DNA of 64,000 bases, taken from Adiantum capillus-veneris (lineage: Eukaryota; Streptophyta; Polypodiopsida; Polypodiales; Pteridaceae). Below the pieces are notes generated by a model that saw only the letters and a program-made list of their open reading frames with translations, did no database searches and was not told where the DNA came from. How positions within the stretch are numbered: position 1 is the first letter of the stretch; the number at the start of each line of letters is the position of its first letter. Positions 24,247-36,746 of the stretch are shown here, in pieces. Position numbers and translations under genes: made by a program. The DNA lies in NCBI GenBank assembly GCA_014529385.2, contig CM043959.1:10132809-10196808 (forward strand). The letters run 5' to 3'.

Positions 24247-24542
24247 ACTGAGTTGCTCAAGTTGATTTGTGCTCTTTACCTCTCTCTGGCGTGGTGAATG
24301 TTTGTGTTTGGTGTGTGTGGCTATCTTGCATTCCCCTCTTTTTGTGCGTGTGAGTACAAGGAGATATCACGTGCGTCCTAGTTCGCATCTACAACTAGGT
24401 GGTTCCCCTTTTCTTGTTTGGTTTCTGGCTGTGGGTTGTTGTTGTCTCTGATTGTGCTTGCCCCAGCCCCAATTGAGCAGCACGGGAGCCTCGAAGGGTG
24501 TTTAGAGGCTGCTCTTCTTGTTGCCCGCCCGGGACCGCCTCA
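24247..24542 (+). repeat. T1 LTR tail (3' end)
   Basis: It matches the last 300 bases of the LTR at 1901 (compare 4205-4507), ending CCGCCTCA. It closes T1. Beyond it the sequence is unrelated to the LTR family. Confidence 0.8.
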
Positions 24543-25161
24543 GTGAAAAGGTACGGTGCGTTGAAATGTGGTGCGTCGAAAGCTGGGTATTATGTTGTAG
24601 TGAAAATTGGCTATGTGGAGAAGAAGAACTCGTTGGATGATCTTGGTGATGAAAACCAAGCATGCACAGAAGGGTTGATGTATACAGTAAGTATAGGTGA
24701 AGGTTGTATAAGAAAAAGGCTCTATGAAAAAAATCTCTATGGACCCATGAGGTGAGCGAATGATTTCAAGGTTGCAAATCATTGCATAGTGATTCTAATT
24801 TGAGCCATGAATGCTCCACTCTTTGTCGACCTTTGGAAAACAGTAGCCGAGCATGCGTTGGCTCCTCCTTATAATGATTGGCAGTCAGATACCTAAAAAG
24901 ATATGTGAATGAATGTTTTGTGAGTGACCATTAGTGACTTCAGATTTGATGTAGACATGAGGTGTCTAAGACTGGACTCTGGTAATCTTTATAGCATTCT
25001 TTGGTTAAATGTCCTAATTGACTCTAGCCACTTCGTATCTTACTAAGAATAAGTCAAGGGTTTTTTGAGTCAAATGATCTAGATCCCTTAGGATATGGGT
25101 GCTCAAGGCTATGGTGACCTGCATAATACAATTGAATTTCTGACTCATTACGGACACCAGG
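24543..25161. other. 619-base stretch without a recognised gene
   Basis: Non-repetitive AT-rich sequence between T1 and C1. An 85-residue frame starting in the LTR tail (24498-24755) crosses the boundary and has no recognisable domain. I see no RNA gene, repeat or regulatory motif that I can support here. Confidence 0.5.
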
Positions 25162-26695
25162 TGTAACATTTAATGCACTAGTAACTTGTGTGTAGCAGAA
25201 AATGATAACATAGTGAGCATTCCATTAAGAATAAGTTCCTAGTGAGCATAGAAAGAGTACTTCATTGGAGAAATCAACATAGCAATTTACACCTAGCTAG
25301 TTTGGCATAGATAATACTTGAAAAGAGAGAGAAATAGAACAATTGACAATAGTTGAGGACCGGATTTACATGGAGCTAGTCACCCCTCCAAAAAGGCTTT
25401 GTATTATAGATTCTCCCATCAAAGGAGACTTTTGTACAATACAATATTTGTGTTCCTTAAAAAAAAACCATTGGTGCAATGAAGATGGAAGCTTCGTGCA
25501 TCAAATTATGCTTGAAAAACACACCTAGTGGGCCTAGCCTCACTCCCAATACCTCACACCTTCAAAAATGGTGAGAGCTAGCAGGGACTGAGAAATTTAG
25601 GTAATTAATATCATTTATTTAAACTCTCATTGGACCTTTTAGTCTTTTGGCCAATAGGAAATAAGCCATTGGGATGCTGGATGGTCATTGGATCCCTTGG
25701 TAGACTGTCCAATATTATTCTAGGAAACTTAATTTCTATTGGTTCAATTGATTAGACTAATTTTATTCTAGCCTAATTCTCATTGGTCCACCTCTATGGC
25801 CATCCAATAGGATTTGAGGGGAGATTAGGGGCAACTGGGCTAGGAGTCTTCCATGTGTCCATTACCTGTAAAGGGGGAGTTTGTGAGTGTGTGTGTGTGT
25901 GTTCCTCTCTCTTCCCCTACCATGATGGCTCGCCCACTCCTTCCTAGGGATGTGGGAAGACTTTTTAGTCTTCCCATAACCATCCAATTTCCCCCACTTT
26001 TGGCCATTGGACAATTTAATTAAATTTAGGAACTTTACCCTATATAAGTCCTAATGGAGTTGAACCTTAGGTCTGTTAAGCTCCATTGATGCACATTGCT
26101 CTTTTGCAGACTGCCCCCCTTTGGATCCTTATTTTTCCTCCTTTGGATCCCTGTTGAGACCGGTCCGGCATCCTTACCAATATTCTAGCTTTTATTCCCC
26201 TACTACCTCCCCATATTAAATGATCAGTTTAACATGAGAAAATCATTTGGGAGAATTAGATATTAGTTTTTAAGATTATTCCCTTTGTGTAAAGGAGTGT
26301 GTGTGTATGTGTGTGTGTTTTTCTCTCTCTTCCCCTACCATTAGGGCTCGCCCCCTCCTTCCTAGGGATGTGGGAAGACTTTTTAGTATTCCCATAACCA
26401 TCCAATTTTACCCATTTTTGGCCATTAGACAATTTAATTAATTTTAGGAACTTTAGCCTATGGAAGTCTTAATGGATCTAAACCTTAGGTCTTTTAACCT
26501 CCATTGATGCACATTGCTCTTTTGTAGATTGTTCCCCTTTGGATCCCTATTTTCCCTCCTTTGGATCCCTGCTGAGACTGGTCTTGCAGCCTTAACAATA
26601 TTCTAGCATTTACTCCCCTAGTACCTCCCCATATTAAATAATCAGTGTAGCATGAGAAAATCATTTGGGAGAATTAGATACTAGGTTTTATGACA
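25162..26695 (-). repeat. C1 3' LTR
   Basis: On the minus strand it begins TGTCATAAAACC and ends AATGTTACA. About 420 bases occur twice in tandem: the stretch with the GTGTGT run, 'cttccctacc', 'tagggatgtgggaagac' and 'gggagaattagata' spans about 25868-26280 and again about 26290-26690. Confidence 0.8.
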
Positions 26696-26709
26696 TTACC
26701 TCTCTCTTC

Positions 26710-26735
26710 AAATCATAGTCGTCCTCCACTATGAG
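26710..26735 (-). promoter_or_regulatory. C1 3' dyad before polypurine tract
   Basis: Arms CATAGTGG and CGACTATG around AGGA (26714-26733, minus strand), followed by a GAAGAGAGAGGTAA purine tract up to the LTR. It matches the C2 dyads (50458-50477 and 57659-57678) apart from one unpaired position. Confidence 0.55.
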
Positions 26736-26994
26736 GTAGAGAAGATAGAGCCTAGTCATTAGTCTATTTGCTAGTGGTTAGAGGAGCCCTATTTTTACCC
26801 TACGACGCCGTTTCAGAATGGATGACTAGTCCAATTGGTGCTTGAGAGACTTAGCTTCTGTAAGCATGTCTGAACATTAGTCCGTATCAATCTTCCATCC
26901 TAAACATGCATACTTATTAACATTTTTTCACAACAAAGAAAAAGAGAGTCTTATAAGACAAAAAAATTTTTAATGTATACATATTCACATTTGC

Positions 26995-28117
26995 TTACTC
27001 TAGGGTATCATTGTAAGCACTGACAAGGTTTAGGTTATCCTTTAATTGTATGCCTTGCATCCATTTAGCATCTTCAAAAGGATAAATTTTAAACTTGGTA
27101 AGATATTGTCGAAAAGTCTTACCACCTCTCAATACCTTGTCTTCATGTTGAAGAATGGACTTGAGCTGCAACACCTCTTCTTGGTCCTCGGTCTCGGGTG
27201 GGTCTTGAATGATTGCTTCTTCATGTGGCTCTCCTTTGTAAGGATTTAGTAGGATGACATGGAAGCAACGTGTATGAGCCAATGGATGGGAAACTTGAGT
27301 TGATAGGCCATCCCATTGATTGGACTAAGAATTTGAAAGGGACCATAGTATCTTTTTGCTAACTTAGCATAGTACTTTTGGTGTCCTGTAGGATTCTTGC
27401 CCGTCGTGTGCCTTAAGCGAGCCTTGGGAAACTTAAGCAAGACCCCATCATTTTTTTTAAAGGCTAGAGCTCTTTTGTGATTATTAGTTGTATCTTTTGG
27501 CCTTTGCTAAGAGATGGAAATGGCATCCTTAATCTTTTGGAAAGATTCTTGTAGATCTCGGCTATATTCATCTGCACAGCAAAGATCTTCCCATGTACCT
27601 TAAGTAGCAGGGGACTTTTTACATATCTTCCCTCAATGAACTCAAAAGGTGCTTTTCGCATGGAAGTATGTACAATGTTGTTGTAAGCATACTCCACTAA
27701 AGATAAGTACTTCTCCCATTGGGACTTTTGATCTACTTCTATGACATAAGCTTTTAGTAGATCAGCAATTATTAGGTTAGCTATTTCACTTTGGCCATCG
27801 GTTTGCGGGTGATAAGCCGAAGAGAAGTTTAGCCTTGTACCTAAATGCTCAAAGAGACCCTTCCAGATATTTCTGGTCATTCTAGGATCTCTATCCGACA
27901 CTATGGATATTGGCAAGCCGTGGTACTTGAAGATTTGTGATACAAAGAGCGTTGCCATTTGATGGGCCTTGATAGTCTTTTTGATAGATATAAAATGTGA
28001 TTGTTTGCTAAACCTGACCACTATCGTCAATACTCCTATATTCCCATGGATAGACTTGGGCAATCCAACAATAAAATCCATGGATATGCTCTCCCATGGT
28101 GAATTAGGGATTGGCAA
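26995..28117 (-). pseudogene. C1 integrase and chromodomain-like tail
   Basis: Integrase core blocks are visible: NSPWESISMDFIVGLPKS, SIVSDRDPRMT, and YHPQTDGQSEIANL. Next come a C-terminal KFPKARLRHTTGKNPTGHQK block, then the NPYKGEPHEE linker, and a tail RQYLTKFKIYPFEDAKWMQG that resembles a chromodomain (aromatic cage-like Y and W spacing). In chromoviruses this tail directs integration to chromatin marks. Close to 80-90% like the corresponding part of C2. Broken copy. Confidence 0.8.
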
Positions 28118-28350
28118 AGGTTGAAGTAATCAATGTTGCTTCCCTCTATCAAACTTAGTCTTTTGGCATACCACACATTTTGAAACATACTCTTGTATGT
28201 TTTCTTTCATGGCAAGCCAATAGAAGTATGTTTCTATCCCTTTTAGGGTAGACTAAATCCCTATATGCCCGCATAAGGACGAGCATGGGATTCATACATC
28301 ACTTTCGCACATAGTGAGTTAGTAACGCATAGTCTGTTGCCATAGAGAAG

Positions 28351-29700
28351 TTAACCATCTTGTAAAGTAAATGGTTCTTCCTTCTTCCCTAGTGCAAGGG
28401 CTGAAATCACATCTTTGAAATCGGGATTGATAGCGTACTCATATATCATAGAAAATAGATCATTATGAATTGCTATGGATACCGCATTCACTCTCGGTCG
28501 TCTTGAGAGTACCTCTGCTACTTGATTATGCTTGCCAACAATGTAAGCAATATAAAAATTGAATTGAAAAATGAAATTTTCCCACCTCATTTGTTTGTCG
28601 GAGCTCTTGGTCTACGTCATGAAGTACTTAAGGCTTTGGTGATCCGCTCGCAGAATAAAAGGAGTCCCCAATAAATAGCGCTTCCACGAGTCTAGAGCAT
28701 GTAGAGCTGCTAAGAGTTTCTTCTCATATATACCTAGAGTTGGCTCAACAGGGTCGAGCCTTCGACTTTCCTATTATATGGCATGCCCTTCTTGGAGAAA
28801 AATAGCTCCAAGGCAATCACCACACCACAGGCGTCACATTGGACCTCAAAATGCTTTGAGAGATCCGGTAGTGTAAGAACAAGTTGAGAGATATGCTTCT
28901 CTTTAAGATTTTTGAAAGCATTGTTCTCCTTGGTGGACCATATATACCTAACATTTTTCTTTGTTAGGTGATGTAATGGTCCCGGGATTTGTGAGAAATT
29001 TTCTATGAAGCATCTATAGTATGCACACATACCTATAAAGCATCTTAGTTCATGTAGATTCCTTGGATTATACCATACTTTTATTACCTCTAACTTTGAT
29101 GGACCCATTTGGATGCCACCTTGACAGATAATCTGACCTAAATATTGAATCTCTTGTAAGAAAATTTCACTTTTATTTCAATTAACATAAAGTTTATTCT
29201 CTCATAAAACTTGAAATATTACCTGGAGGTGTTGTTTGTGTTCGTCTAATGAATTAGAATAGATGATTATATAATCAAAGAACACTCCGGTAATGCTTTG
29301 GTGAGGCCTGAATAGCTTTTTTATTAGGCGGGTAAATGTGGCTGGTGCATTGGTCAAGCCAAAAGGCATGACAATGTACTCGTAAAGACCAAACGTAGTG
29401 CAAAATGCAGTCTTTACAATGTCTTGATCAACTATCCTTATTTGATGGTGGCCGCTTTTTAGGTCAATCCTACTAAAGTAGTTCAACCCCTGTAGCATAT
29501 CAAATAGGTCTTCTACCCGTGGAACGGGAAACCTATTCTTGATAGTGATGCTATTTAGTGCTCCATAGTCGACACACATACAATATGTGCCATCTTTCTT
29601 TTGCACTAATAACACTGCTGAACAAAATGGAGATGAGCTAGGCCTAACCATGCCTTTCTCAATGAACTCATGCACTTGCCACATAATCTGCTCTTGTTGA
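28351..29700 (-). pseudogene. C1 reverse transcriptase and RNase H
   Basis: RT blocks: KGMVRPSSSPFCSAVLLVQK, CVDYGALNSITIKNRFPVPR, YFSRIDLKSGHHQIR, VMPFGLTNAPATFTRL, and a catalytic-box region near 29260-29290. RNase H remnants include KHFEVQCDACG (near 28840) and the end block FNFYIAYIVGKHNQVAEVLS (near 28530). The order and sequence match C2 pol. It lies in several frames with many breaks. Confidence 0.8.
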
Positions 29701-29777
29701 GCTTGAGAAACTCGATAAGGAGGTTTATTAGGTAGTGATCTTTATAGAAGAAGTTCAATTGCATGGTCATCATGCCC

Positions 29778-30500
29778 TCATTTGGGAGGTAACTCACTAG
29801 GGATGTCGTGAATAAAAACAATTTGAAATCCCTTGAGGAAATTGGATAACTCTAATTCCTTTTGATTTCTTATATCTTCTTTTGCTAAAACATTAGGTTC
29901 ATTTTGAGAATATTCAACAAAAATCATGTACATGGAAATAGAGCTCTTTATTGACTTATTGAAAGCTTGATTATGTACAATGAGTATGTTGATGTCCAAC
30001 TCCTTGGAATCTATGTACATATCTTTTTCCCTGTACCTAACATAGATTTTTCTTCAGGGAATTTAATGTTGGCAGCCATGCGATCAAACCATGCTGCCCC
30101 TAGGATTACATCCTCATGTTTGAGAGGAGAGATGAAGAAATCCTCCTTGTCCACATAGCTTTGAACATGGAGGCTCAATTTCCCAATTAAGGGAGTGACT
30201 GAGGCTTCTTGTCCCTTGAAATCACCATCGATAGGTAGCACATCTCCCATCTCCTAGGCTTGGATGCCTAGCTTGGTGGCCAACTCTGTGAATATGAAAT
30301 TGTGAGTAGAACCAAGGTCAAAGAGAATGAAAGCATCATGTTCTCTTAACTTTCCCCAAGCATGACAGATGAGATCCTTTATGATGAGCATCCTCTTCTT
30401 GAATTTTGACCAAGGTAGCCCTAGGAGTCTCATTATGTGTATTCTTGTGGGGGCAAGCACGATAGGCATGCCCTTGGCTCCCACACTTGAAACAACGGTT
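29778..30500 (-). pseudogene. C1 protease and linker
   Basis: A retropepsin-like region on the minus strand has FILFDLGSTHNFI near 30330, then LATKLGIQA, GDFKGQEASVTPLIGKLSLH and VILGAAWFDRMAANIKFPE. The matching region of C2 has FDPGSTLNFI and VILGAPWFDRMAAN. The active-site loop therefore has the form D-x-G-S-T in both copies. Downstream is the acidic linker to RT. Part of broken element C1. Confidence 0.7.
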
Positions 30501-31960
30501 ATCTTTTTGATAATTCTCTAGCTCTTCAAGAGAGAGTTTATTTTTTCCTTTATACACTCCCTTCTCCTTATCTTTGTTGTTGTTGGAGTTGCCTTTGGGA
30601 GACTTTTGGATGTTTTCCTTCACATTAGGCTCACTATGCTCCTTGTTTTCCATGGGCTTAAGATTTCTCTTAGTCCCTTGTTGGAAGTTGATTCTTGAAG
30701 CCACCATGGTACAATGTATGATTGCAGATATGGTGCAAGGCCTTTGGGAGTTAACATACTCCACCATATCCTTAGATAAACCCACACAAAATTGTTAATT
30801 TTTCTCTCCAAAATCCATCTTTTTGTAGACAGTGGCTTTTACATGTAAATTCCAAAACTTGTCTAATATTTGTCAATAGATTCATAAGGAGAGAGATTCA
30901 AGCTTCTCCATTTGGTGAGTACTTTGTCTTTGACATCGCTAGCCAAAAGCTGCTTCATGATTGAAGCTCTTAAAGCTTTCCATGTTCATGGAGCTTCACC
31001 GTTTGCTCGCAGTCTAGACAGCCATTGCCTGGCAGACTTTTGAAAATGCATAGCTACATGATGTAGCTTAGAGGACTCTGTGAAGCCCTCATCTCCAAAT
31101 GCCGCATCGAATTGTTGGATAAAGGCTAAGACTTTTTTTGTAGCACCAAAGGTACCATCATAGGTAAGGAAAGAGATGTTTTTTCCTCCCTCTTTGAACT
31201 TTTTGAGCTTGGATGACCTTGTCCAGTGGCATAGGATTTCCTATGGCCTCGTCTCTTGGGCAGTTTGAGAGCTGCTGCACCATCACTTTCTTCAAAAGAG
31301 GAAGAGGATCAGGAGGATGGAGAAGAGGGTGACCTCTTTCTTGCATTTTTCTTCCCTTGTTCCTCCTTTTGTGCACCATCTCTTTCGTGAGAAGAGGAAG
31401 TGGATGAGGAAGATGGAGAAGATGGTAACCTCGTTCTTGACTTTTTCTTCTATTGTTTTCTCTCTTCCGTCTTTGAATTATGGTGAAGAGGAGTATGCAA
31501 TGGTCTTCTCTGTTTAGGGGGTTTTGGAGAGCGTTTTGCCCACCATCTTCAAGGAGCCATCTCCACCGAGGTGGCAGGACACTTGCTTCTTTCTCGTTCT
31601 TTTGGTGGGGGCTCTACCATTGAAACTTGGGTTCTCCTTTGTGAGGGAGATGCCTCATCAAGTAGTAAGTTTTTGAGCCCTTCATACGGATCCTCCTCTT
31701 CTTCCCTTATTGGAGAGAGTACTCTTTTGGAAGTCTCATTAGGAGTTTTCCTAGGTACTCTCTCTTCTTGGTGGGGAGTTTGGAGAATACCATGCATGTG
31801 CAATTGCTCTAGCATTTCACCTTGGAGGAATGGATTTCCTAGGGCTTGCTGAAGCCTAGAAACAAGATAGTTTACAAGCATGAGGCATCATTAGTTGCTC
31901 TTTCACTAGCAAAATCAAAGCTATCAACATTCATTTCAATATCTTTTCCCTTGTCATCCA
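30501..31960 (-). pseudogene. C1 gag with zinc knuckle
   Basis: Reading on the minus strand from about 31960: an N-terminal part with VDSFDFAS and the block NYLVSRLQQALGNPFLQGE, then a Pro/Ser/Arg-rich middle, a capsid region largely degraded, and a CCHC knuckle CFKCGSQGHAYRACPHKN near 30440-30500. C2 gag has the same layout (VNYLVARLQQAMGNPALQAE; CFKCGEKGHDYRSCPKKN). Several breaks. Confidence 0.7.
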
Positions 31961-32354
31961 TACTAGCAAATTTTAGATGTAGATTTTTACTTGTTCTTTT
32001 GCACTTCAAGCCCTAGTCGCTACTCCTCTTTACCTTCAAAGATAAGAAGCCAAGAATTTAGACCCGTGGCTCAAATATTATTAATTGCAAGGAATAGAAG
32101 AGAGGGTTTCACAGAGCCAAGACAACACCGGTTCCTATCAAGCTTCTAATAGCTCAATAATGGTTAAGCCATAGGCAAGCCCCATAGGACCCCATTATTA
32201 AGACCATAGCTCTTGATAGTATCCCTGTTAACTGCATAAAGCACGTGTGCTTCAAGGATGAAAAATCCCTATTTTACTTACTCTTTTGCAATTAACAACA
32301 CCAACCATTTGTAGCACTCTTGAGGACATCTCTTCTTGAGCAAGAAAGGAGAAA

Positions 32355-32373
32355 CCAATAGCTCTCATACCAA
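32355..32373 (-). other. C1 primer-binding site (initiator-Met type)
   Basis: On the minus strand TTGGTATGAGAGCTATTGG directly follows the 5' LTR end (TTACA). It matches the plant initiator-Met primer site TGGTATCAGAGC with one mismatch in the first 12 bases. Confidence 0.75.
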
Positions 32374-33918
<1,545 letters not shown>

Positions 33919-35217
33919 CTGCATTGTAGAAAACGCAGCCCACTTCATTCTAGAAAAGTTATTTACTTTGACTCTGCATTGCAGAAAACTCAGCTGACTT
34001 CATAAGTTCTTGATCACACTATCTTTTGATTGGGTTTCTTTGGGCCCAGTTTTGACTCGTAAAGTAGAGCTAGATCTCCTTTCTTTAATTATTGTACTTT
34101 CAAATTTTTTTCATGTCATTGTTTCTTTTGTTGCTTCACCACTTTCTCTTTGAGCATTGCTCTCTATCCGATTTCATTAGGCTTGAACCTCCATTGTATA
34201 TGACTCTCTCTTCCTCTGCCTTGTGATAAAATTAGCAACATTATGTTAGGTTCTTCTAATATCGTTGAGCTCAATATTCAGCTTTTGGATTCTCTCACAT
34301 ACTTTGACGTATATCAGATCGTGTTTATTTTCCAAACATTCTATCTAAATTGGATGACCTCCATTCTCGAAAATTGTCTTTGCAGTGACATACATTTGAT
34401 GGCCTCCTATTTCTCTTAGGTGATGGATCCTGTTTTGGAGATTTAGATTTTTGCTACTCAATTGTCTCCAAATCCTATGTATCAGCTTCGGCCAAGTCTA
34501 CCTTGACTGGCCATACCTCTTCTTTAGAATTCTCCTCCAATCCTTTAACTGGCTTTTTAGTTTCTACTTCAGCACTATTTTTACCAAATTCACAAGCTAG
34601 GATTTCCTTTTTAAGAGCTTAAAGAACTTTAGGCGAAATCCTCTGAATGGTTTTGGCATCTAAGCATTCTGGCATTTCTAACATTCTCTTTTCCAAATCT
34701 TGAGTGATTTGGGTTGCTAGTGTCCTCTCCATCCACTTATTTGGAATTTTCCTTTGCCTTCTAGAAATCTCTATGTTTTCCACTTTTGAGTCTCTTCACT
34801 TCAACTCATTTCTTTCACTAGAGAGGAAACTCTCATTTCCTTTATGGACCATCTGTCTCTTAGCCGGCCAATTCTCTAACTTGAGATCTCTTTGCACTAG
34901 ATCATTAACACTAGTTTGGTAATGTAGCACGGCACAAAAGTATCCTTTAGGGTTTTTGAAAAAAAATCAATACTCCTTGTAGATGTGTGAAGTTTCATGA
35001 GTCCTTACATGAGCTTGATTTCTTGGTCATGACAAGCTTCCAAAGGCAATGTAGTACTACATTTCATTGAAAATAGAATACTTTTACGATTAACCCCATG
35101 CTACACCACATAGAGGATTTTTCATGCAAACAATCTATTTTTCTCATTTACTTCAATGGGTCACTAGTGTAAGTATAAGGTTTCTCACTACAACACATCG
35201 CGTGAATATCAACGCGT
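33919..35217. other. 1.3 kb without a recognised gene
   Basis: AT-rich sequence between C1 and T3. It opens with two imperfect copies of a unit of about 55 bases ('gcattgtagaaaacgcagc', 'gcattgcagaaaactcagc'). The middle holds the eroded minus-strand frame listed separately (34440-34745). I see no LTR ends or RNA genes here. Confidence 0.4.
34440..34745 (-). pseudogene. eroded coding remnant, unknown
   Basis: On the minus strand one frame reads as a charged, helical-looking protein over about 100 codons with only two or three interruptions. It contains WMERTLATQITQDLEKRMLE, then LDAKTIQRISPKVL and CEFGKNSAEVETKKPVKG. Its acidic/Lys-rich composition is unlike the flanking noncoding DNA. I do not recognise a family; it may be the linker region of an old retroelement or a worn host gene. 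Confidence 0.3.
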
Positions 35218-35400
35218 TGAGGAGATCCAAGACAAGCAACAAGAGAAATGGTCTATAGACACATATCAAGGATCCCGTGCTACTCATAGGGTTTGAGGGC
35301 CTCACCCAAACACAACAACACAACCAAATACCACACACAAAATCTGAAAAATATGGGGGCACCACCTTGTTTTTATCTGTCATGACTAGAACGTGGACCG
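35218..35400 (-). repeat. T3 LTR tail
   Basis: On the minus strand it ends GGATCTCCTCA and contains AGGTGGTGCCCCCATAT, then TTTGTGTGTGGTATTTGG and GGGTGAGGCCCTCAAAC. It pairs with 42386-42545 (AGGTGGTACACCTATAT, GGGCGAGGCGCTCAAAC), the end of T3's other LTR. The layout is related to the last 200 bases of the T1 LTR. Confidence 0.65.
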
Positions 35401-36740
35401 ATAACATCAATTCCCCATTTTTCAAAAGGACCACATGTAATGACTGGTTGTCAAGGTCCATACAATAACCTTTTGTTGCCATTGATTTGGCAATAGTGGC
35501 AAATTTTACATCAATTTTGGACATCCACATGCATACTTGGCCAAAAATACCCAGCTAACAAGTTTTTTTTGATGTGAGCTCATGCAAAGAATGACCCCCA
35601 CAAGATTTTTTATGCAACCCTCTCAAGATTTCACTAGTGCATGGCACTTGCCTACAAACAAGATCCTTACCCTTTTGATACAAAGCTCCCTCGAACTAAA
35701 GAAATGAGCTTGCGTTCTTCATGAGCCTTTTTCTTTGTGCCGTTGTGAAATGTTTGAGAATCCTCCTTTCAAAATGTAGTTAACCATAGGTGCTAGAGAC
35801 TCCATGCTTGCACATTGTGGCTCGTTCATTGTTGCAACTGCAATGATGACTTGCACTTCATTTTGACATGAGATTGCTTATTGAGCTAGCAAGTATTCAT
35901 CATGATTTTCTTTGCTTGCTTAAGAATGGTAGAAACTTTGGATTTAAGCCTTTCATTTTTACAAGCCCAAGTACCAAGAATTTGTTTTACAATTAGCAAA
36001 GCATCACCTTTCAACCTAAGTCATTCTATCTTTTTCGCTAAGAATATCTTCAACCCACTGAGTAGAACATCATACTCTACTTCATTGCTCCTTGTAGATC
36101 CTTCTAGAACCATTTTCCCTTTCATCGCCACTTCTCCCATTAGGAAATATTTGGACTCACAAAGGGGCCTTATAAGGAATTTGACTTCCTCTCTCATGTG
36201 CAAAACAGGCGTGCGGTAAAATTTTTGCAAATTGACTCTGAACTTGGCGGAGATTTGACATTTAGAATCTACTCTTTAAGTACTTTCTATTGATATATAG
36301 CATGCCATGAGATTCCTCATATTTTGAAAGATTCTCTTGTGATGTGACAACTCCGTCCAGAGTCTAGAGAATCAAAAGTAGAATCTTTCAAAATATGAAG
36401 AATCTCATGGCGTGCTCCATATCAATAGAAAGAGCTTGAAGAGTAGATTCTAATTGCCAAATCTCCGCCAAGTTTAGAGTTTATTTGCAAAAAATTTACT
36501 GCACGACCATTTTGGACATGAGAGAGGAAGTCAAACTCCTTATAAGGCCCCTTTATAAGTCCAAATTTTCCCTAATGTTCCGGACTCATTAAAACAAGTC
36601 CCCCCCTGCTTTACCTGTGGATCTTTGAAAAGCAGTATCAAAGATTAGAGTGTAGGCATTCAAGAGAACCTTTGGTGGTGGTTGAGAAATTTAATTAAAA
36701 CTAGGTACTTTGATGATCGTCTTATGCACTTGATATGTAA
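35401..36740 (-). pseudogene. T3 archaeal-type RNase H and integrase remains
   Basis: From high to low coordinates on the minus strand: a linker resembling LTYQVHKTIIKVP and PPPKVLLNAYTLIFD (near 36720-36630), a palindromic block (36139-36578), then GSTRSNEVEYDVLLSGLKIF and GDALLIVKQILGTWACKN (near 36100-35930), the end of the second RNase H. Integrase zinc-region remnants follow, such as CKICHYCQINGNKRLLYGP and GPFEKWGIDVIGP (35500-35400). These match T1/T2 blocks one for one. Many breaks. Confidence 0.7.
36139..36578. repeat. large imperfect palindrome, arms of about 196 bases
   Basis: Left arm 36139-36334 and right arm 36381-36578 are inverted copies at roughly 85-90% identity, with a 46-base spacer. 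Matching anchors: 'ccttataaggaatttgactt' against 'aagtcaaactccttataagg', and 'catgccatgagattcctcat' against 'atgaagaatctcatggcgtg'. It lies within T3's second RNase H region, so part of that region is present in both orientations. Confidence 0.85.
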
Positions 36741-36746
36741 GAATGT

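Larger units (their letters stand above)
1901..24542 (+). mobile_element. T1: old Tat-lineage Ty3/gypsy element, split by T2
   Basis: Parts in order: 5' LTR 1901-4507, leader 4508-5093, gag 5094-5699, gag tail and protease to about 6848, reverse transcriptase and RNase H to 8524, start of the archaeal-type RNase H to 8606, nested composite T2 (8607-23750), rest of that RNase H and the integrase N-terminal region 23756-24246, LTR tail 24247-24542. The two-RNase H order is the hallmark of plant Tat elements. The element is broken: its 3' end is incomplete and the coding parts have several breaks (roughly half a dozen). It is older than T2, which sits inside it. No outer target duplication was found. 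Confidence 0.85.
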
